Below, one piece after another: positions 41,356-52,360 of a stretch of 64,000 nt of DNA (positions within the stretch are counted from its first letter, which is position 1; each line of letters begins with the position of its first letter). The notes beneath the pieces were generated by a model. It did no database searches, had not been told where the DNA came from, and worked only from the letters and a program-made list of their open reading frames with translations. The position numbers and the translations under genes were made by a program. Origin of the DNA: Breviolum minutum Mf 1.05b.01 (lineage: Eukaryota > Sar > Dinophyceae > Suessiales > Symbiodiniaceae); the NCBI GenBank assembly GCA_000507305.1, contig DF240812.1:1-64000 (forward strand). Direction: 5' to 3'.

Positions 41356-41639
41356 TCACTCAACTTGCTTGTGACAGAGAAATTCGTTTAGATTAAATTT
41401 CGAGATTCGTTAGGGAGATGTCACAACTTGTTGGGGGTGCTGCGGGCGAAATCCCCTAAAATTTCTCGGAGAGTCTAACCCTTGACAGCCGGCAAACATG
41501 TCCTAGGTATACGCACGGCAAACAAACATTAACCATGGCTCAGAGGGCGGGAATTTTTGTTTATCCACAAGAGTTCCCCCTCATCTGTTTAAATTTTGCC
41601 AGGCCTGGCATAGCCAAGTATCATAGGGAAAATGGTGGT

Positions 41640-41790
41640 AGCCTTGGGATGTTACCCTCAATAATCAACCTCATATACACCTTATATAGTCTATATAGTA
41701 GGTATTTATTGGGTACGTATATATTTCTTTTAAAGGGCTCCAACATGGGGGGCTTTAAACAGCTAGGGTACCCAAAAAACCCACAAAAAA
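41640..41790 (-). mobile_element. IE-O, inverted copy
   Basis: ccctcaataatcaacctcat, tatagtaggtatttattgggt, then cttttaaagggctccaacat. Confidence 0.7.
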
Positions 41791-41978
41791 TTGACTTGCA
41801 CCTCAGTTGGGGTGGAACCTACCGAAAAGGTCTACCGGTAGCCGAGTTGGGCGTATATGCACTTGCTGCAGACGGACGTCCGGCCAAGCCGACGCTTCCG
41901 GATGGGAATGGAGAAAAAACGCCGCAGAAAACTCGTGGATACAAACTTGGGAGCGCTGAAAGAACTTGGATTTGTTGA
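41791..41978 (+). CDS. Possible exon
   Basis: Frame GLPVAELGVYALAADGRPAK then PTLPDGNGEKTPQKTRGYKL, stop at 41976. A second + frame starting at 41857 (MHLLQTDVRPSRRFRMGMEK) is also open. Raised G+C from 41825 to 41960 supports coding; the frame is unsettled. Confidence 0.35.
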
Positions 41979-42639
41979 TTTTTTACGGTTTGGATGTTCC
42001 CATGGAAAATCATGTTTCACCACCGTTTGGGAGAATATGTGTGGAACTTTTTTCCAAGCATCAAAACAAGCAAATCCAAGAAGGGGGAGTGTTTTTTTTC
42101 AACCACCCAAGTGGTTGTTAAGGGGCACTACCTACCTCGACAAGCAAAAGGCGAGATTGATTCATCATCTTGAGATGATGAAAACACTGGGATGTTTTTT
42201 TGTTGTTTGTTTTTGTTTTTGGTGTGTTTTGGATTGAGTTCTCAAATTGTCACTTCAAGTGTTATAGACAATAGGTGAAACAACTATGTCAGCTGTGTTT
42301 TTTTGCAAAGGTGGAGAATACATGCAAACGTCTCTGGATGTCACAAAGAAATCAATTGGATAATTTCCAGTTTGGACATCGAGAAACATCCCAGTTTCTA
42401 GCGTTTCGGGCTAGAGTTCGCTTGGATATGTTTTTATTCTTAAAAAAGACACCATTCTTTGTGGTATGTATGATATAGTAGATGGGAGAGACTACGTAAA
42501 ACGTACATAAAACGACAGAAGCATGCATCAATATACATAAACTACACAATTAGACCTACCTAAATTACACCCAAACCACCAAGAAACAGTCAACAAACAT
42601 GTAAAATATATCCATCAAATCATGCGAAATCTGTCTACA

Positions 42640-43125
42640 CGCACTGCAACTGTTCAAGAGGTTTATAGCGGTCAACTTTTTGAAGCCAAAAATCAACCGT
42701 GGATGCCGATGTGAAACTCTAACCCTCCACTTCCAAATCATTAGAACCAGACGTGACCTGTTGAATGGTTCGGAAGTCCAGATTGACTATTTAGTTGATG
42801 TGGAAAATGCTATGGCTATGATTTTTATTTGCTCTCAGGTTTGGTGCCCAAGTTGCTTGGAGACCCTCCCAATAGACTCCTATGTCTAGTAATACAATAT
42901 TCTGTTGCGATGTTACGTTGTTCAGAATAATTTCATGTGTATAAAGTCCGTCAAACTGAACAACGATTTTTCTCCTGGATCTTCTTACACCATTCACAGT
43001 TCCACGTCCAGTTTCACAAGCAAAAGGATGATGCCCTCAGCGCCTGGGAAAAGCTTTTGCCATTTGAGTCTTGTTTGGATCAACAGTTGACCTCGCAATG
43101 TCTATTAGATTGGTCTTTCTTTTAA
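42640..43125 (+). pseudogene. Decayed coding region, possibly retroelement
   Basis: Two frames read consecutively: TRRDLLNGSEVQIDYLVDVE with SQVWCPSCLETLPIDSYV-TAG, then VRQTEQRFFSWIFLHHSQFH, KQKDDALSAWEKLLPFESCL and DQQLTSQCLLDWSFF-TAA. Sequence is protein-like and intron-free but split by stops and frame changes, as in 26140-26780. Origin is inference. Confidence 0.35.
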
Positions 43126-43143
43126 GTACAACGAGGGGTTACA

Positions 43144-43300
43144 AGGTGGGGCCCCTACCAGTTATAAGTAGGGCTATAACTTACTGTGCGTCTTTTGTAG
43201 GGGTAGTATTCCCAATTAACAATTTATCAGGCCATTTTTATATCGGGGCCCCAGAACTCCATTTACAACAGGTGACGCGGCCCACCTTATATTCTATTAG
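43144..43300 (+). mobile_element. IE-D copy
   Basis: acaag|gtggggcccctacc to gacgcggcccaccttat, then ttag. Confidence 0.85.
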
Positions 43301-43411
43301 ATTAAATTTATTCTCCATTTTTTCAGAGCGATTTCAGGGCGATTTTAGATGACAAAAAGCTAAATTTTAGTCATTGACGAATGTTTGAGTGATTTGCCCG
43401 TTTGCCACGAG

Positions 43412-43501
43412 GTGCTTGCATTTCTTACCGCTTTGGTTTGGAAATGACCCCTGTGTTTAAGGATACAAATACGGGACCCTCTTCAGATTTCATCGATGCA
43501 A
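43412..43501 (+). CDS. Internal exon
   Basis: AG at 43410-43411; donor gcaa|GTGAGT is close to consensus. Frame ACISYRFGLEMTPVFKDTNT then GPSSDFIDA, preceded by a stop upstream of the acceptor. Convincing globular composition. Family unknown. Confidence 0.5.
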
Positions 43502-43615
43502 GTGAGTTATGAAAAAAAAGGAAACAGTTGTTTGGGTTAGATAAGTGACAATGAGTATACTACGTCTAGGATGTAGTAGAAAGTTTGTTTTGGTTGCTGA
43601 AGTGTACGTGAAGTG

Positions 43616-43721
43616 TACTCCCCCGAAAACTAACATGTCCCCTGAAAATTGATGTTGGAAGATGAAGTTCTTATTGAAATGGCCCTTCTTTAGGGGACAT
43701 GTGTTCATTTTCGCGGGTGTA
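43616..43721. mobile_element. IE-A subfamily (CCCGAAAACTAACATG type)
   Basis: ctcccccgaaaactaacatg to catgtgttcattttcgcggg. Confidence 0.85.
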
Positions 43722-43951
43722 GGTCCTTTTCTTCAAAGTTCATCATTTGCTTTGGTTTGATACGCTGATCCCGGAAACCCAAGCATACCGAAGCTATGAA
43801 TTATGATTGGTTACCTGCAGTGTTCCTGAGTAGAAACTCTGCACATTTTTTTTCAAGAAAACAGCTCATTAGAGACAGACATGTTTGTGTGTGTTTTTAC
43901 ACTGTTAAGCTTGGTTGGCAACGCTAATATTTGTTTTTCCAAACCATACTG

Positions 43952-44070
43952 GGCTGTCCATGGTACTTAGTAACTTGATTATATCCCCTGTATAAGTTGG
44001 TTGTAAGTCCCATAAGTAGGTTATAAACCCACCTACTAACTACTTACGATCACTTCCATGGACACCCTAG
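43952..44070. mobile_element. IE-F variant abutting an exon
   Basis: ctgtccatggtacttagtaac to acgatcacttccatggacac, then cctag acceptor. Confidence 0.8.
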
Positions 44071-44200
44071 TAGGGCAAAGGAGGAACTCGCCATTGGCCA
44101 GTTTCTCTTGAATCCCCTTTGGACCAGGCATCTTTGCAGAAAGAGGCGCCCGGTTTTTTTCGTTCTTTTGAAGTGGATATTGGCGGTGATTAGTCGATGA
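44071..44200 (+). CDS. C-terminal exon with hydrophobic tail
   Basis: Acceptor is the right end of the IE-F variant (accctag). Frame RAKEELAIGQFLLNPLWTRH, LCRKRRPVFFVLLKWILAVI then SR-TGA at 44198-44200. The stretch VFFVLLKWILAVI after a basic cluster could be a C-terminal membrane anchor (inference). Family unknown. Confidence 0.5.
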
Positions 44201-44639
44201 ATTTCGATCATCCGTCAGAAAAGTGGTAGATTTTAGTGTAACAAGTCTAAAGTTTGGTATTGTTGGAACAACTTCAATGCTTCCAACACCAAGACATCAT
44301 GTCAAGTTTGAGTATGTCTCAAATAGATTCATTTAGAGTTGGGTGATGCAACTTTGAGACACAGCAATGTGGGTGACAACTTGCCGCAGTTCTGGTTTTT
44401 GTGCTTTTTCGGTTCGAAACCCAGCAACTTCCACCCAAGTCATACCAGGCGATGTCGCTCGATGACAACAAAGGTTGCAGCAGCTTCTCCCAGCATCCTT
44501 TTCTAATCTTTTTGGGGGTTTTGTAGTTTTTGTGGAGTAAAAAGGAAAAGATGATGGTTGCTTGCCAGCCAAAAAAAACCACTTCCAACACAAATGTGTA
44601 CTTGGGGAGATATACTCTTGGGGCCTTCGACAATTTTTC

Positions 44640-44765
44640 TTACCACCCCAGCATTCACGTGACTCTCCTGCAGCAATGCTTCCAATGTCGATCCAGTCGC
44701 CGTTGGTTGATAGAATTCGGAAGGTGGCGTGTCCCTCGAGTCTTGGGAAAGGGAGCATCGCCAAA
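44640..44765. other. Coding-like patch, strand undecided
   Basis: Open on + (HSRDSPAAMLPMSIQSPLVD) and on - (GHATFRILSTNGDWIDIGSI, also TPPSEFYQPTATGSTLEALL). Composition suggests an exon, but neither strand is favoured. IE-A follows at 44781. Confidence 0.3.
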
Positions 44766-44780
44766 AAAAAACATTGGTAT

Positions 44781-44884
44781 TACACCCCTGAAGATTGACA
44801 GGGAACATAATCATGGAGGTTTGGAAGATCATTTTCCTTTCTAAATGGTTGATTTGTAGGTTCCATGTTAATCTTGCAGTGTAA
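44781..44884. mobile_element. IE-A subfamily (TACACCC type)
   Basis: tacacccctgaagattgacag to ccatgttaatcttgcagtgta. Confidence 0.85.
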
Positions 44885-45089
44885 ATAGGTTTTTCATGTT
44901 TTTTTTGTAACAACAACAGATCTGAATGTGTTGGAGTGGTTGTTGAAGCAGTGCCAATCATTTTGTTTCTTTGCTCGTTCGTTCATACATGATTTGAAGA
45001 ACTCTCTTTTAACCGGTGGCTTATTCAGGAAGTGAGATACTTGTGACATCTCTTTTCAATTTTCTTCCTTCACTTATTCAACTATACAT

Positions 45090-45320
45090 TTGCTACACGA
45101 CATGTTAACAAAAACATATAGTATGTACCTTCCCGTCCACCTAAAACGGCGGTATGGAAATCTCCATTCTTCGGTATCCAAACCTTCAAATTCCGTGGAT
45201 TCTCGGAGCAGGTCTCCTCTTCTTCCCAGAAGCGTCGTCACTTGGAACTGCATGTTGTGGTGTGCGTTGGTTGATTCAAGAGTGCACAAGTGTGGCAAAG
45301 ATATTTGTCTAGCTTGTTAG
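45090..45320 (+). CDS. Doubtful open frame
   Basis: A 76-codon + frame (CGKDICLAC at its end) competes with another + frame, FGIQTFKFRGFSEQVSSSSQ, and with a - frame, GDLLRESTEFEGLDTEEWRF. Raised G+C suggests coding, but strand and frame are open. Confidence 0.25.
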   Translation: MLHDMLTKTYSMYLPVHLKRRYGNLHSSVSKPSNSVDSRSRSPLLPRSVVTWNCMLWCALVDSRVHKCGKDICLAC

Positions 45321-45341
45321 ATCGCAGTTTTTTGTAGCCGC

Positions 45342-45449
45342 TACTGTTGATGGAAGAAATCCTACACCACCTGGGATGTATAAAACCTTATAAGTACTGA
45401 GATATCTACTACATCAACTGGTGCAGGATTTCTGAACCATCAAACAGTA
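45342..45449 (-). mobile_element. IE-B, inverted interior
   Basis: tactgttgatggaagaaatcc to tttctgaaccatcaaacagt. The interior (cacctgggatgtataaaacc) is the inverse of the usual one. Confidence 0.85.
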
Positions 45450-45879
45450 TCAAGCTTGATATGGCTTTATTTTGCTTTTCTCGGATTTGTTAGGTAAGCT
45501 ATTCATAAAGGAATATTGCAGCCTCAATCTCGAGATAGTATCAAGCTTGGTTCCATCCCCCTGAACTCCCACCATGTGTCACCATGAGATATCGTGAGGA
45601 TGAGGATAATGGCATCTTAAGATCTATACCTTCCCCCCGAGTTCAGCGATTGGAAGTACCTACCACCTACCGTATTGAAAAGTGAGTGTTGATGATTATA
45701 CCGTTCTACCAACCATCCTGGAATTTTGAATTGAATATGATATGGAATCCATACGTATCGCAAAACAGAATCCATGAAACTAACAACTGAAATTTGGGGA
45801 TATTCGGATATTCTTATGCTAGCATCGGAAAATCCTCCTTTCACATCGAGATTTTTGGATTCCATTCTTTCCATTTCAC

Positions 45880-46201
45880 AGAGGAACAGCGCTTTTACCA
45901 ACTGCCTTTCTTAGTGACCGGTACCAACCTATTTGCAACGCGCCCCGCCACCAAGATGTGTTGGTGCTTCCAGCGCGGGTCTAGCTGGCTGCGGTTGGGA
46001 ACCCAGGTGGAGAGTGAGATTGATGGCAATAGAGGAACCCTGGCAAGTCCAAGACCAAACAAAGAATGGTCTATAGTCCAGGGATCATTGAACTACCCGT
46101 TTTGGGGGAATCAAAGAATACAAATCTATGGTCCCTTTTTATCATGCATGAAGTTAGGGTTGGTGTCAGTGTCCTATAATGACCCCTGTCTAACGGTCTA
46201 G
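45880..46201 (+). CDS. Possible exon
   Basis: Frame TRPATKMCWCFQRGSSWLRL, GTQVESEIDGNRGTLASPRP and on to TAG at 46199. Two other + frames are partly open, for example SDRYQPICNAPRHQDVLVLP. Only the 45920-46030 part has coding-like composition. Confidence 0.3.
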
Positions 46202-46213
46202 ATGATACATTGA

Positions 46214-46320
46214 GTCAGGGGCCCCCTCCGGGCCACCTTTTTCCAGGATTACGAGATTAATCTTCGCTTTCTACTGTTATTGGGAGGGGGGCCACGGGCC
46301 ACATCCAAAAATTACACCTG
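46214..46320. mobile_element. IE-N, diverged copy
   Basis: caggggccccctccgggcca at left, tactgttattgggagggggg and gggccacatcc at right. Confidence 0.6.
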
Positions 46321-46386
46321 GGTGTGACCAGCCTTCCATAGAGGAGGGAGTCATTTTCGAGTCTTGCACTTATCAGTGAGGTGTAG

Positions 46387-46506
46387 GAGTTGCGGCGCGA
46401 CTTCTACAAAGAGATCATCCCCATGTTCTGGCGGGAATTAATGGTGAAGGAAAACGGCGTTTTTACATCATATGTGGATCCGCCTCCCCACCAAATGTTA
46501 GAATGA
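46387..46506 (+). CDS. Exon, amphipathic helical
   Basis: Acceptor aggtgtag ends at 46386. Frame ELRRDFYKEIIPMFWRELMV, KENGVFTSYVDPPPHQMLE and TGA at 46504; a GTGAAG donor after ELM (46442) is an alternative end. The frame also reads upstream (SSLALISEV) across the TAG that forms the acceptor. Possibly an early exon of the large gene ending at 48942. Confidence 0.45.
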   Translation, partial: ELRRDFYKEIIPMFWRELMVKENGVFTSYVDPPPHQMLE

Positions 46507-46743
46507 AGATTTCAGAAACTTGGGATGTGGAAGAAATACGATGATTCAACCAAGATATGTTTTTAAAGATATTATATACGGTTTTGAACCTCGGAACATC
46601 GATCTCCCGTCAAATCCACCATTCGCAGCACAGATATAATGGCAGGGGAACCCATTAGTTAGCAAGAAGATAAGATATAGTATACATAAATCTTTGAAAT
46701 CCTACGACTCACCCTGATTTATGATTGGGCATTACAATAATAG

Positions 46744-47103
46744 GTGTACTGTTCATATTTCCTTCGTTTTCCCCCGAAGCTCCATGCATCCTGCCGAATC
46801 CTGCATCCTTTGGAGGAATACTTTGAATTCACCTCCGAGCCGGGAACCCAAACTGTGGGAAAAAGGTCGTTTGTAAAGAGATGGACCTTTCCAGGGCAAA
46901 CGAAGCTGTTTGTTTTACCTGGGGAAGTTGGAGAAAATCATCGACACAAAATGGCGGAAGCAGGCATGTTAGTTGCCAGGAGGGTCATAAGGGATCCTTT
47001 TTTGGGTTGGCAAATCATATTCCCCTTACCCCTAGAAATACGCCATTCAGAAGACTTAATGCCAGGGGATGACGGTTACCCGTTGTTCATAACCATGCAG
47101 TAG
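46744..47103 (+). CDS. 119-codon frame, unknown
   Basis: Open to TAG at 47101. KLHASCRILHPLEEYFEFTS, EPGTQTVGKRSFVKRWTFPG, QTKLFVLPGEVGENHRHKMA and EAGMLVARRVIRDPFLGWQI form a plausible globular protein. The first 12 codons look non-coding, so the true start may be an acceptor near 46770. It lies 520 bases upstream of the large exon; phase has not been reconciled. Confidence 0.45.
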   Translation: MYCSYFLRFPPKLHASCRILHPLEEYFEFTSEPGTQTVGKRSFVKRWTFPGQTKLFVLPGEVGENHRHKMAEAGMLVARRVIRDPFLGWQIIFPLPLEIRHSEDLMPGDDGYPLFITMQ

Positions 47104-47322
47104 AAATCAGCCCTTATATTAGGGCTTTTGACCCTTGGCTAAGACATTTGGTTCGGTTGATTTAGTTGTTCATGCCTGCAATTTCTTTACGTTCTGTACG
47201 ACAAAATCTTTGAGTCGATGACCTGACCAAAGCTGAAGGGTCTCAACACACAGAAAAAAAACTTGCTTGGGCCACTTATAGTTAGCGAAAAAAAGACTAG
47301 CTTCACATAGGTCCAGGGTTAT

Positions 47323-47514
47323 ATGGGTGAACCAGCCCGAATCATATGGGACATAATTTCCAGAACTTGGTTAGTCCAGGAAATCCTTGCCATGGATCGT
47401 CCAAGTGACATCGCTGCGATTTGCAGAAAGCTTTGGAGACCCGTGGATTGTTTTTTGAGGATCATTGGGTTACCATCGGACTCTCACCTTGCCAATGGGG
47501 TGATCTTTTTTTAA
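47323..47514 (+). CDS. Possible exon upstream of the large exon
   Basis: MGEPARIIWDIISRTWLVQE, ILAMDRPSDIAAICRKLWRP, VDCFLRIIGLPSDSHLANG then hydrophobic residues and a stop. A GT at 47501 (after aatgg) could be the donor. Position suggests the same gene as 47625-48942. Confidence 0.4.
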   Translation: MGEPARIIWDIISRTWLVQEILAMDRPSDIAAICRKLWRPVDCFLRIIGLPSDSHLANGVIFF

Positions 47515-47624
47515 ACTTTTGAGGTCGTTATGTTATGTTGAAAGGCTTCCAAAGATCCATGTTTAAACTTTAGTTGTTTAATGTTTTTGGTGGCCAAGTT
47601 GAACTGTTGACCGTTTTATTTCAG

Positions 47625-48942
47625 AGATTTGCCATGTAAGGACCGAACACCAGTGGTCTGCCGGCAAGGCAATTGGGTCAACGATGAACAGAGAGAAGAG
47701 ACATGTCCTAAGCTACCGCTGGAACCAGGTGTATACCAAGCAGCAGCAGAAGGGGAAACAGCAACAGGGGAGTGCAGCTGGGATCTGCAGTATGTACTTG
47801 TGAAGCCAAGTGGCCAAATCTATGTATTTTTAGATCAGAATGGCCACTTTAAGTCTTTGGGCACCAGTATCCACGATCTTTTCTCAGACATCTCTTTGTA
47901 CCGGCCGCAGACATGGGAAATGCCCCTTGGGGTCAAAGGATCAGAGATTGCCAAGATCCTCCCTGAGTTTCGAAGATTGGCCCAACCCAGGCCTTTCTCC
48001 ATTTGTCTTGTAGGGGAATATGGTGGTCAACCTTTTGCTGGAGGTGAATATTTCAGTCCTCATGCAAAGGTTTTGCCGGATGGATCTGTTCACTACACGC
48101 CGAGCTACCATATCACGTATGGGAGTGAAAAAGATTTTTTGTTTCCTGGATATCGTGCCTCAGTTGATGCGCGTGGAGGCCCCGAAGAGCCAACTGTCCT
48201 GCAGGTGGAGTCTGTCAGTCGCCCTGACGAATGGACTGTGATACTGCAGCCAGGGCAAGTGCCTCGCCTTGAAGTTGTGTACCCACCGCTATGCGTCCTG
48301 AAAATGACGAATGGACAGACAGTCGATCTTTCACGGTTAGGATTCCACAACAGGTCGGCTTTGTTGTCTTCCACCCGGATCTCATACTATGGCAGCATCA
48401 AGGAAACGGAAGGTTCAGACTGTATAGTGTCCTTCCCCGGTAGGTATGCTGATGGTTGGCGTGAATGTGTGCAAGCATCTTCCCATGATATGGGTGTTGC
48501 CTGCGTCTTCCTTTGTGGAAAGGAAGATGGCTTCGGGAAACATGCGATTGATCCAGATGCAGATGGAGAAGCATGCTACTGCCACAAGATTTATGGTAGA
48601 CGAAAGTTCGATATCTTTGGACACAAGAGTGAAGAAGAGTGTAAGGCGAATGGCAACCGACCAACATGGGGCTGCCTGTGGTTTGAAAAATGGCGCAACA
48701 ATGTTGAAACTGCGGTGAAACGGAAGCAACGCCTCATAGTCTACTTCTTCGGAGGAGAGGTTGGACAAGGCCTTGTTAAGTGGGATGATCTGGCCACCGC
48801 CGAGTTGTGGGATGGCAGAGGCATTGGTGGTTCCCAAAAGGGTGAGGTGGCATTCCTTGAGAAGATGGGCTACAAGTTTGACATGAGGGATGTGGAGGAT
48901 TTTTTGGAGAGTTTCGCCAAGGAGAGTGCGATGATTCCATAA
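47625..48942 (+). CDS. Large terminal exon, about 438 residues, unknown protein
   Basis: A clear acceptor (ttttatttcag, ending 47624) precedes an open frame to TAA at 48940. There is no ATG at the start (the first codons are GAT TTG CCA TGT), so it is the last exon of a longer gene, entered with one base of a split codon. Three parts can be seen. Residues 1-130 are globular (SWDLQYVLVKPSGQIYVFLD). Residues 270-345 hold a Cys-rich stretch with DPDADGEACYCHKIYGRRKF and VACVFLCGKEDGFG, which might bind metal. The last 80, with QRLIVYFFGGEVGQGLVKWD and GYKFDMRDVEDFLESFAKES, look like a compact alpha/beta domain. No signal peptide or membrane segment lies in this exon. Codon use is even and G+C higher than around it. 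It carries no introner although the DNA about it is full of them. I do not recognise the family. Confidence 0.9.
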
Positions 48943-49567
48943 GTCCTGGTGCCGAACCTAGGATCTGAAACAAATGATGTACTGATGTACAGCTTAATAA
49001 TTCCAAAACAGTGGAACTCGGGTTTTGAAGGGGAATGTATGAATGTGTTTTATGAAAGCATGTTGGAGTCTTGCGTATAGGTGCTTTGCTTGGATGACGT
49101 TTGCATCGCAAATTAGATCTAAGACCCAATCAGTTGGGGCAGGTTTTTTTTCCTCCCAAAGGGAGGTTATACGTGCACCCCAGGGAACCAAACAAATGTT
49201 TCTTACCTTCGGCCAGCGCATGCCAAAAGAAGGCAGCTTTGCCGCGGCAAGTTTTATGGAACGCACGTTGGTCTATTGATTTTTCGTTTTGTTTTTGAGG
49301 CCTATGTGAAACCAGAGCATTGGGAGACCCTGGTTTTTCTCATCAGGAGGCCGGGGATCTGTTGTATATAATGCTATCCAGACAACACAGCTTGCGGAAT
49401 GTTATGGGTTTCAAAATTCCAATCCAGAAAAGGATGAACCTCTCAAACCTTGCCATTCACAGTCAACCTACTGGTCAGGCATTTTCACCTAGATGCAAAC
49501 ACATTTGACATTCGACCTTTCCAGACCTGGATATGGCCATATATGATAGGGTCTAAACTCCCAGTGT

Positions 49568-49909
49568 TTGCCCATGCTAGGGGATCATCAACCCATTTTG
49601 CACATATCATGCTGTATGGTGAGTGTGTTTCCCCTCAATCTGCAATTTTTGGAAGATCGTTTGAAAGTGACCTTCAAGTGTGGCGAAGGTATCGATGGTG
49701 ACCTGTGTGTGTTTTTTGATGGTGATGGGGATTTTGGATGGGGGATAGGTAACACAGGACATGTGCTCCTCCAACCCCTAGAGAGACTCTTTTTTTTGTG
49801 CTATGAACAGTCGCGATTATTGCACGATGATGTACAATTCCACTTGATTGGAGGCAGGTTGGAAAAAGACCGGTTCCAACTAATATCAAAATATCGCAGG
49901 TACCTTTAG
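49568..49909 (+). CDS. 113-codon frame, unknown
   Basis: ATG at 49568 to TAG at 49907. LEDRLKVTFKCGEGIDGDLC, VFFDGDGDFGWGIGNTGHVL, LQPLERLFFLCYEQSRLLHD and DVQFHLIGGRLEKDRFQLIS read as a real protein from about 49640; the first 25 codons are less convincing. Acidic DGDGDFGWG segment. No introns apparent. Family unknown. Confidence 0.4.
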   Translation: MPMLGDHQPILHISCCMVSVFPLNLQFLEDRLKVTFKCGEGIDGDLCVFFDGDGDFGWGIGNTGHVLLQPLERLFFLCYEQSRLLHDDVQFHLIGGRLEKDRFQLISKYRRYL

Positions 49910-50587
49910 GTAGAGACGAGTGGAGTGGAGTGATTTTTCAAGTCTCAGTATGTTTGTTACTGGGTTTCGCTTCCTGCAGCAATGGAGATGATCATCTTGG
50001 GTATGGCCATTCCCAAAGAAAAAAATGCCACACCCCTAACGACACGCACCAAAGTCAACCAAAAACAAACAACTACATACCAGCATTTCCCAATCCAACA
50101 GCTGTTTTGTACAATGATACCAAAATGAGTAAGGATTCAAATTTGGCTAACTCGGTTCGGTCTACGCTTAAGGCCAACAATCGCCATTGAACAACACATC
50201 TCACCACGGTTGGTAATATGGTGGCATCGGGAAGGTATAAACGATGAAAAATTATCAGAAGGTGATAGACTGGCATGATTTCCTCAAGACATCCAAGACT
50301 TTGGGATGTCAGGTTTCCAATTTTCACACTCACCCAGATTGATCTACTGTAATGATACTATTGATGGCTGTCAAAGATAACACTCACAAACGCGATACCC
50401 TCCAAGGAACCAACAAATCCCTTCCCAGTCGTTGATTTTGAAGAGGTTTTTGCGCTTTCAAAGGGTGGGATATGGGCTCGTTTCCTGGAGGTTACCCGCT
50501 TACACTGACTTTTTTTTGATATTTTTCTGTTTGCCGAGTTAGCAGTTGATTTTATTCTTTCCACGCTTGGAGGCCATCAATTGATGA

Positions 50588-50608
50588 TTGGTTGGTTGGT
50601 TGGTTGGT
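50588..50608. repeat. TTGG tetranucleotide run
   Basis: Five ttgg units. Confidence 0.9.
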
Positions 50609-51070
50609 TTACCATTCTGGGCATAAAACATCTTAAAGCAGTTAGTAAGTTTGTCTCTCCTTTCTCGATTTTTCTGGGATAGGCAAAAGCTTCGAAGTGA
50701 CCTTTCGACCCCCTAGTTATAGGTGCTTTACTGAACCATTCAAAGGAACACATTCATATATACACAGAAATGATCAGCAAAAAGCGTCACACATATTTTT
50801 TTGGGGACCAATTTTTAAGTTTCATTTTCCTCTTGGTTTTGCGTTTCAATTTTACATTCTATTTCCTGGAGGATGATTGACCTAAAAATATATCACCATT
50901 GCGTTGGTGGTTTGGGTTGGTGCAACTGATCTTATGGGCAGTAATCCACACAATCGGATTCCACATTTGGAATTCAAAGCACCAAACACCCCAAGCCTTC
51001 ACCAAGTAGCTATTAGATGTTTGGTATTATCACCACCTGGTCACCAACCAATTTCTAACTGCGATGTTCA

Positions 51071-51218
51071 AATGAGCCACGAAAAAACCCTGGTTGGTTG
51101 GAATATACATGGGATGAAATCTTACCCAGTTATATAGTGATTATAATAAACCATTACCAGGATCCCTGAAAACCAACCAGCATAATGGAAAATAGTAATG
51201 GGTTTTTTCGTGGCTCAA
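51071..51218 (+). mobile_element. IE-G, best-preserved termini
   Basis: atgagccacgaaaaaaccctg to gggttttttcgtggctcaa define the full inverted ends of the family. Confidence 0.9.
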
Positions 51219-51282
51219 ATGGCTTCATGTTGCTGGACCAATGTTAACTTGGTGAGGCGTTGCTTAGGGCCTTTACCTGCAG

Positions 51283-51342
51283 ATGCAGCCGCCTACTGCG
51301 GCGACGTTGGTGAAAAGCTTGCAGCAGAATGCCTGTGAATAT
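51283..51342 (+). CDS. Short exon with consensus donor
   Basis: Acceptor cctgcag, then exactly 20 codons MQPPTAATLVKSLQQNACEY and a GTAAGT donor. An IE-A copy starts five bases into the intron. The ATG right after the acceptor may be internal. Another frame, DAAAYCGDVGEKLAAECL, also reads well but stops before the donor. Confidence 0.5.
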
Positions 51343-51347
51343 GTAAG

Positions 51348-51440
51348 TTACCCTCCAGTAAAACCAACATATTTCAGATGGGGAAAGGAAAATCATTTTC
51401 CAAAACACCAAGCGGTAGGGGATATGCTGGTTATGAGGTT
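51348..51440. mobile_element. IE-A at the start of an intron
   Basis: taccctccagtaaaaccaaca, interior gggaaaggaaaatcattttcc; right end ggatatgctggttatgagg decayed. Confidence 0.65.
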
Positions 51441-51642
51441 AGACATGGTGAACACTTGGGTGTGTATTAAAACTCGGGACCTTCCAAATCCAGCTGGGTT
51501 TCCAATGCTACACGGACTATTTCGGGGTGCAATGGGAGGTGGCCGAATTTTCAAAGGGTTCCAGAAAAAACTGTTTTGATCCATCGGGTATGACAAAGTC
51601 CTCACAGAACATCATTTCAAGGTGGCCTTGAATGGTCGGTGA

Positions 51643-51797
51643 CTCACGTGAGCAATGAAAAAAAACCTTGGTTGTTTAGGGTATATGCAAGGGATTATAC
51701 TACCCAATGATAAACGGACGAAAAATTACCATCACACAGGTTCCTTTTAGCCAAGAGGTATATAATGGAATGTAACCTTTTTTTTTGTAGCTCACTT
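51643..51797 (+). mobile_element. IE-G copy
   Basis: gtgagcaatgaaaaaaaacc, gttgtttagggtatatgc ... ataatggaatgtaacc, ttttgtagctcac. Confidence 0.75.
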
Positions 51798-52268
51798 GGA
51801 ATTGTTGAGGCGATTTTTCAATCCTGGAACCACCATTGGACCATAAGATTTATCATTGAAATCATTTTCTATTATGTGGTAGGTGTATTATTGGAACATT
51901 TTTTCCAACCACCTTATCAAGCAAACAAATCGGAAAAGGGAATGAGTTAAAAACATCTTCAGGGTCGACTATTTTTCCCAACTATCTTAAAAGAAAACTT
52001 CCAATTGGAATAATATACCGCAAATATCCCAGGTATACATGATTTTTTTGTAACCCACCAATGTTCACTCGTTGAGAAACCTGGAATCGTCCCTGGATAG
52101 CAAATGGATCAAGATTTAGCACGATTTGATACGCCTAACTTCCCGTTGACCAATAGAAACCATGACGAAGCAACGTCAGGTGGAAGGCAGGCGTTGATGC
52201 CAAGGACGTGACGGGGACAGGTTTTGGGTCCACCTTTTGTTGGTTGGGAAATACTTGAAAAAAATGAT

Positions 52269-52360
52269 ATACTCCCTGGAAGATTGATGAATGTCCCGTG
52301 AAAAGGGACCGTTTTCAAAAGGAAATGTCAATTTTCCAAGCATGAATTTTCAGTGGATAT
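52269..52360. mobile_element. IE-A variant, decayed right end
   Basis: tactccctggaagattgatg and caagcatgaattttcagtgg. Confidence 0.5.

Noticed and set aside
50358..50564. 68-codon basic frame on -
   Set aside because: Low-complexity Lys/Ser content in AT-rich DNA, no supporting context.
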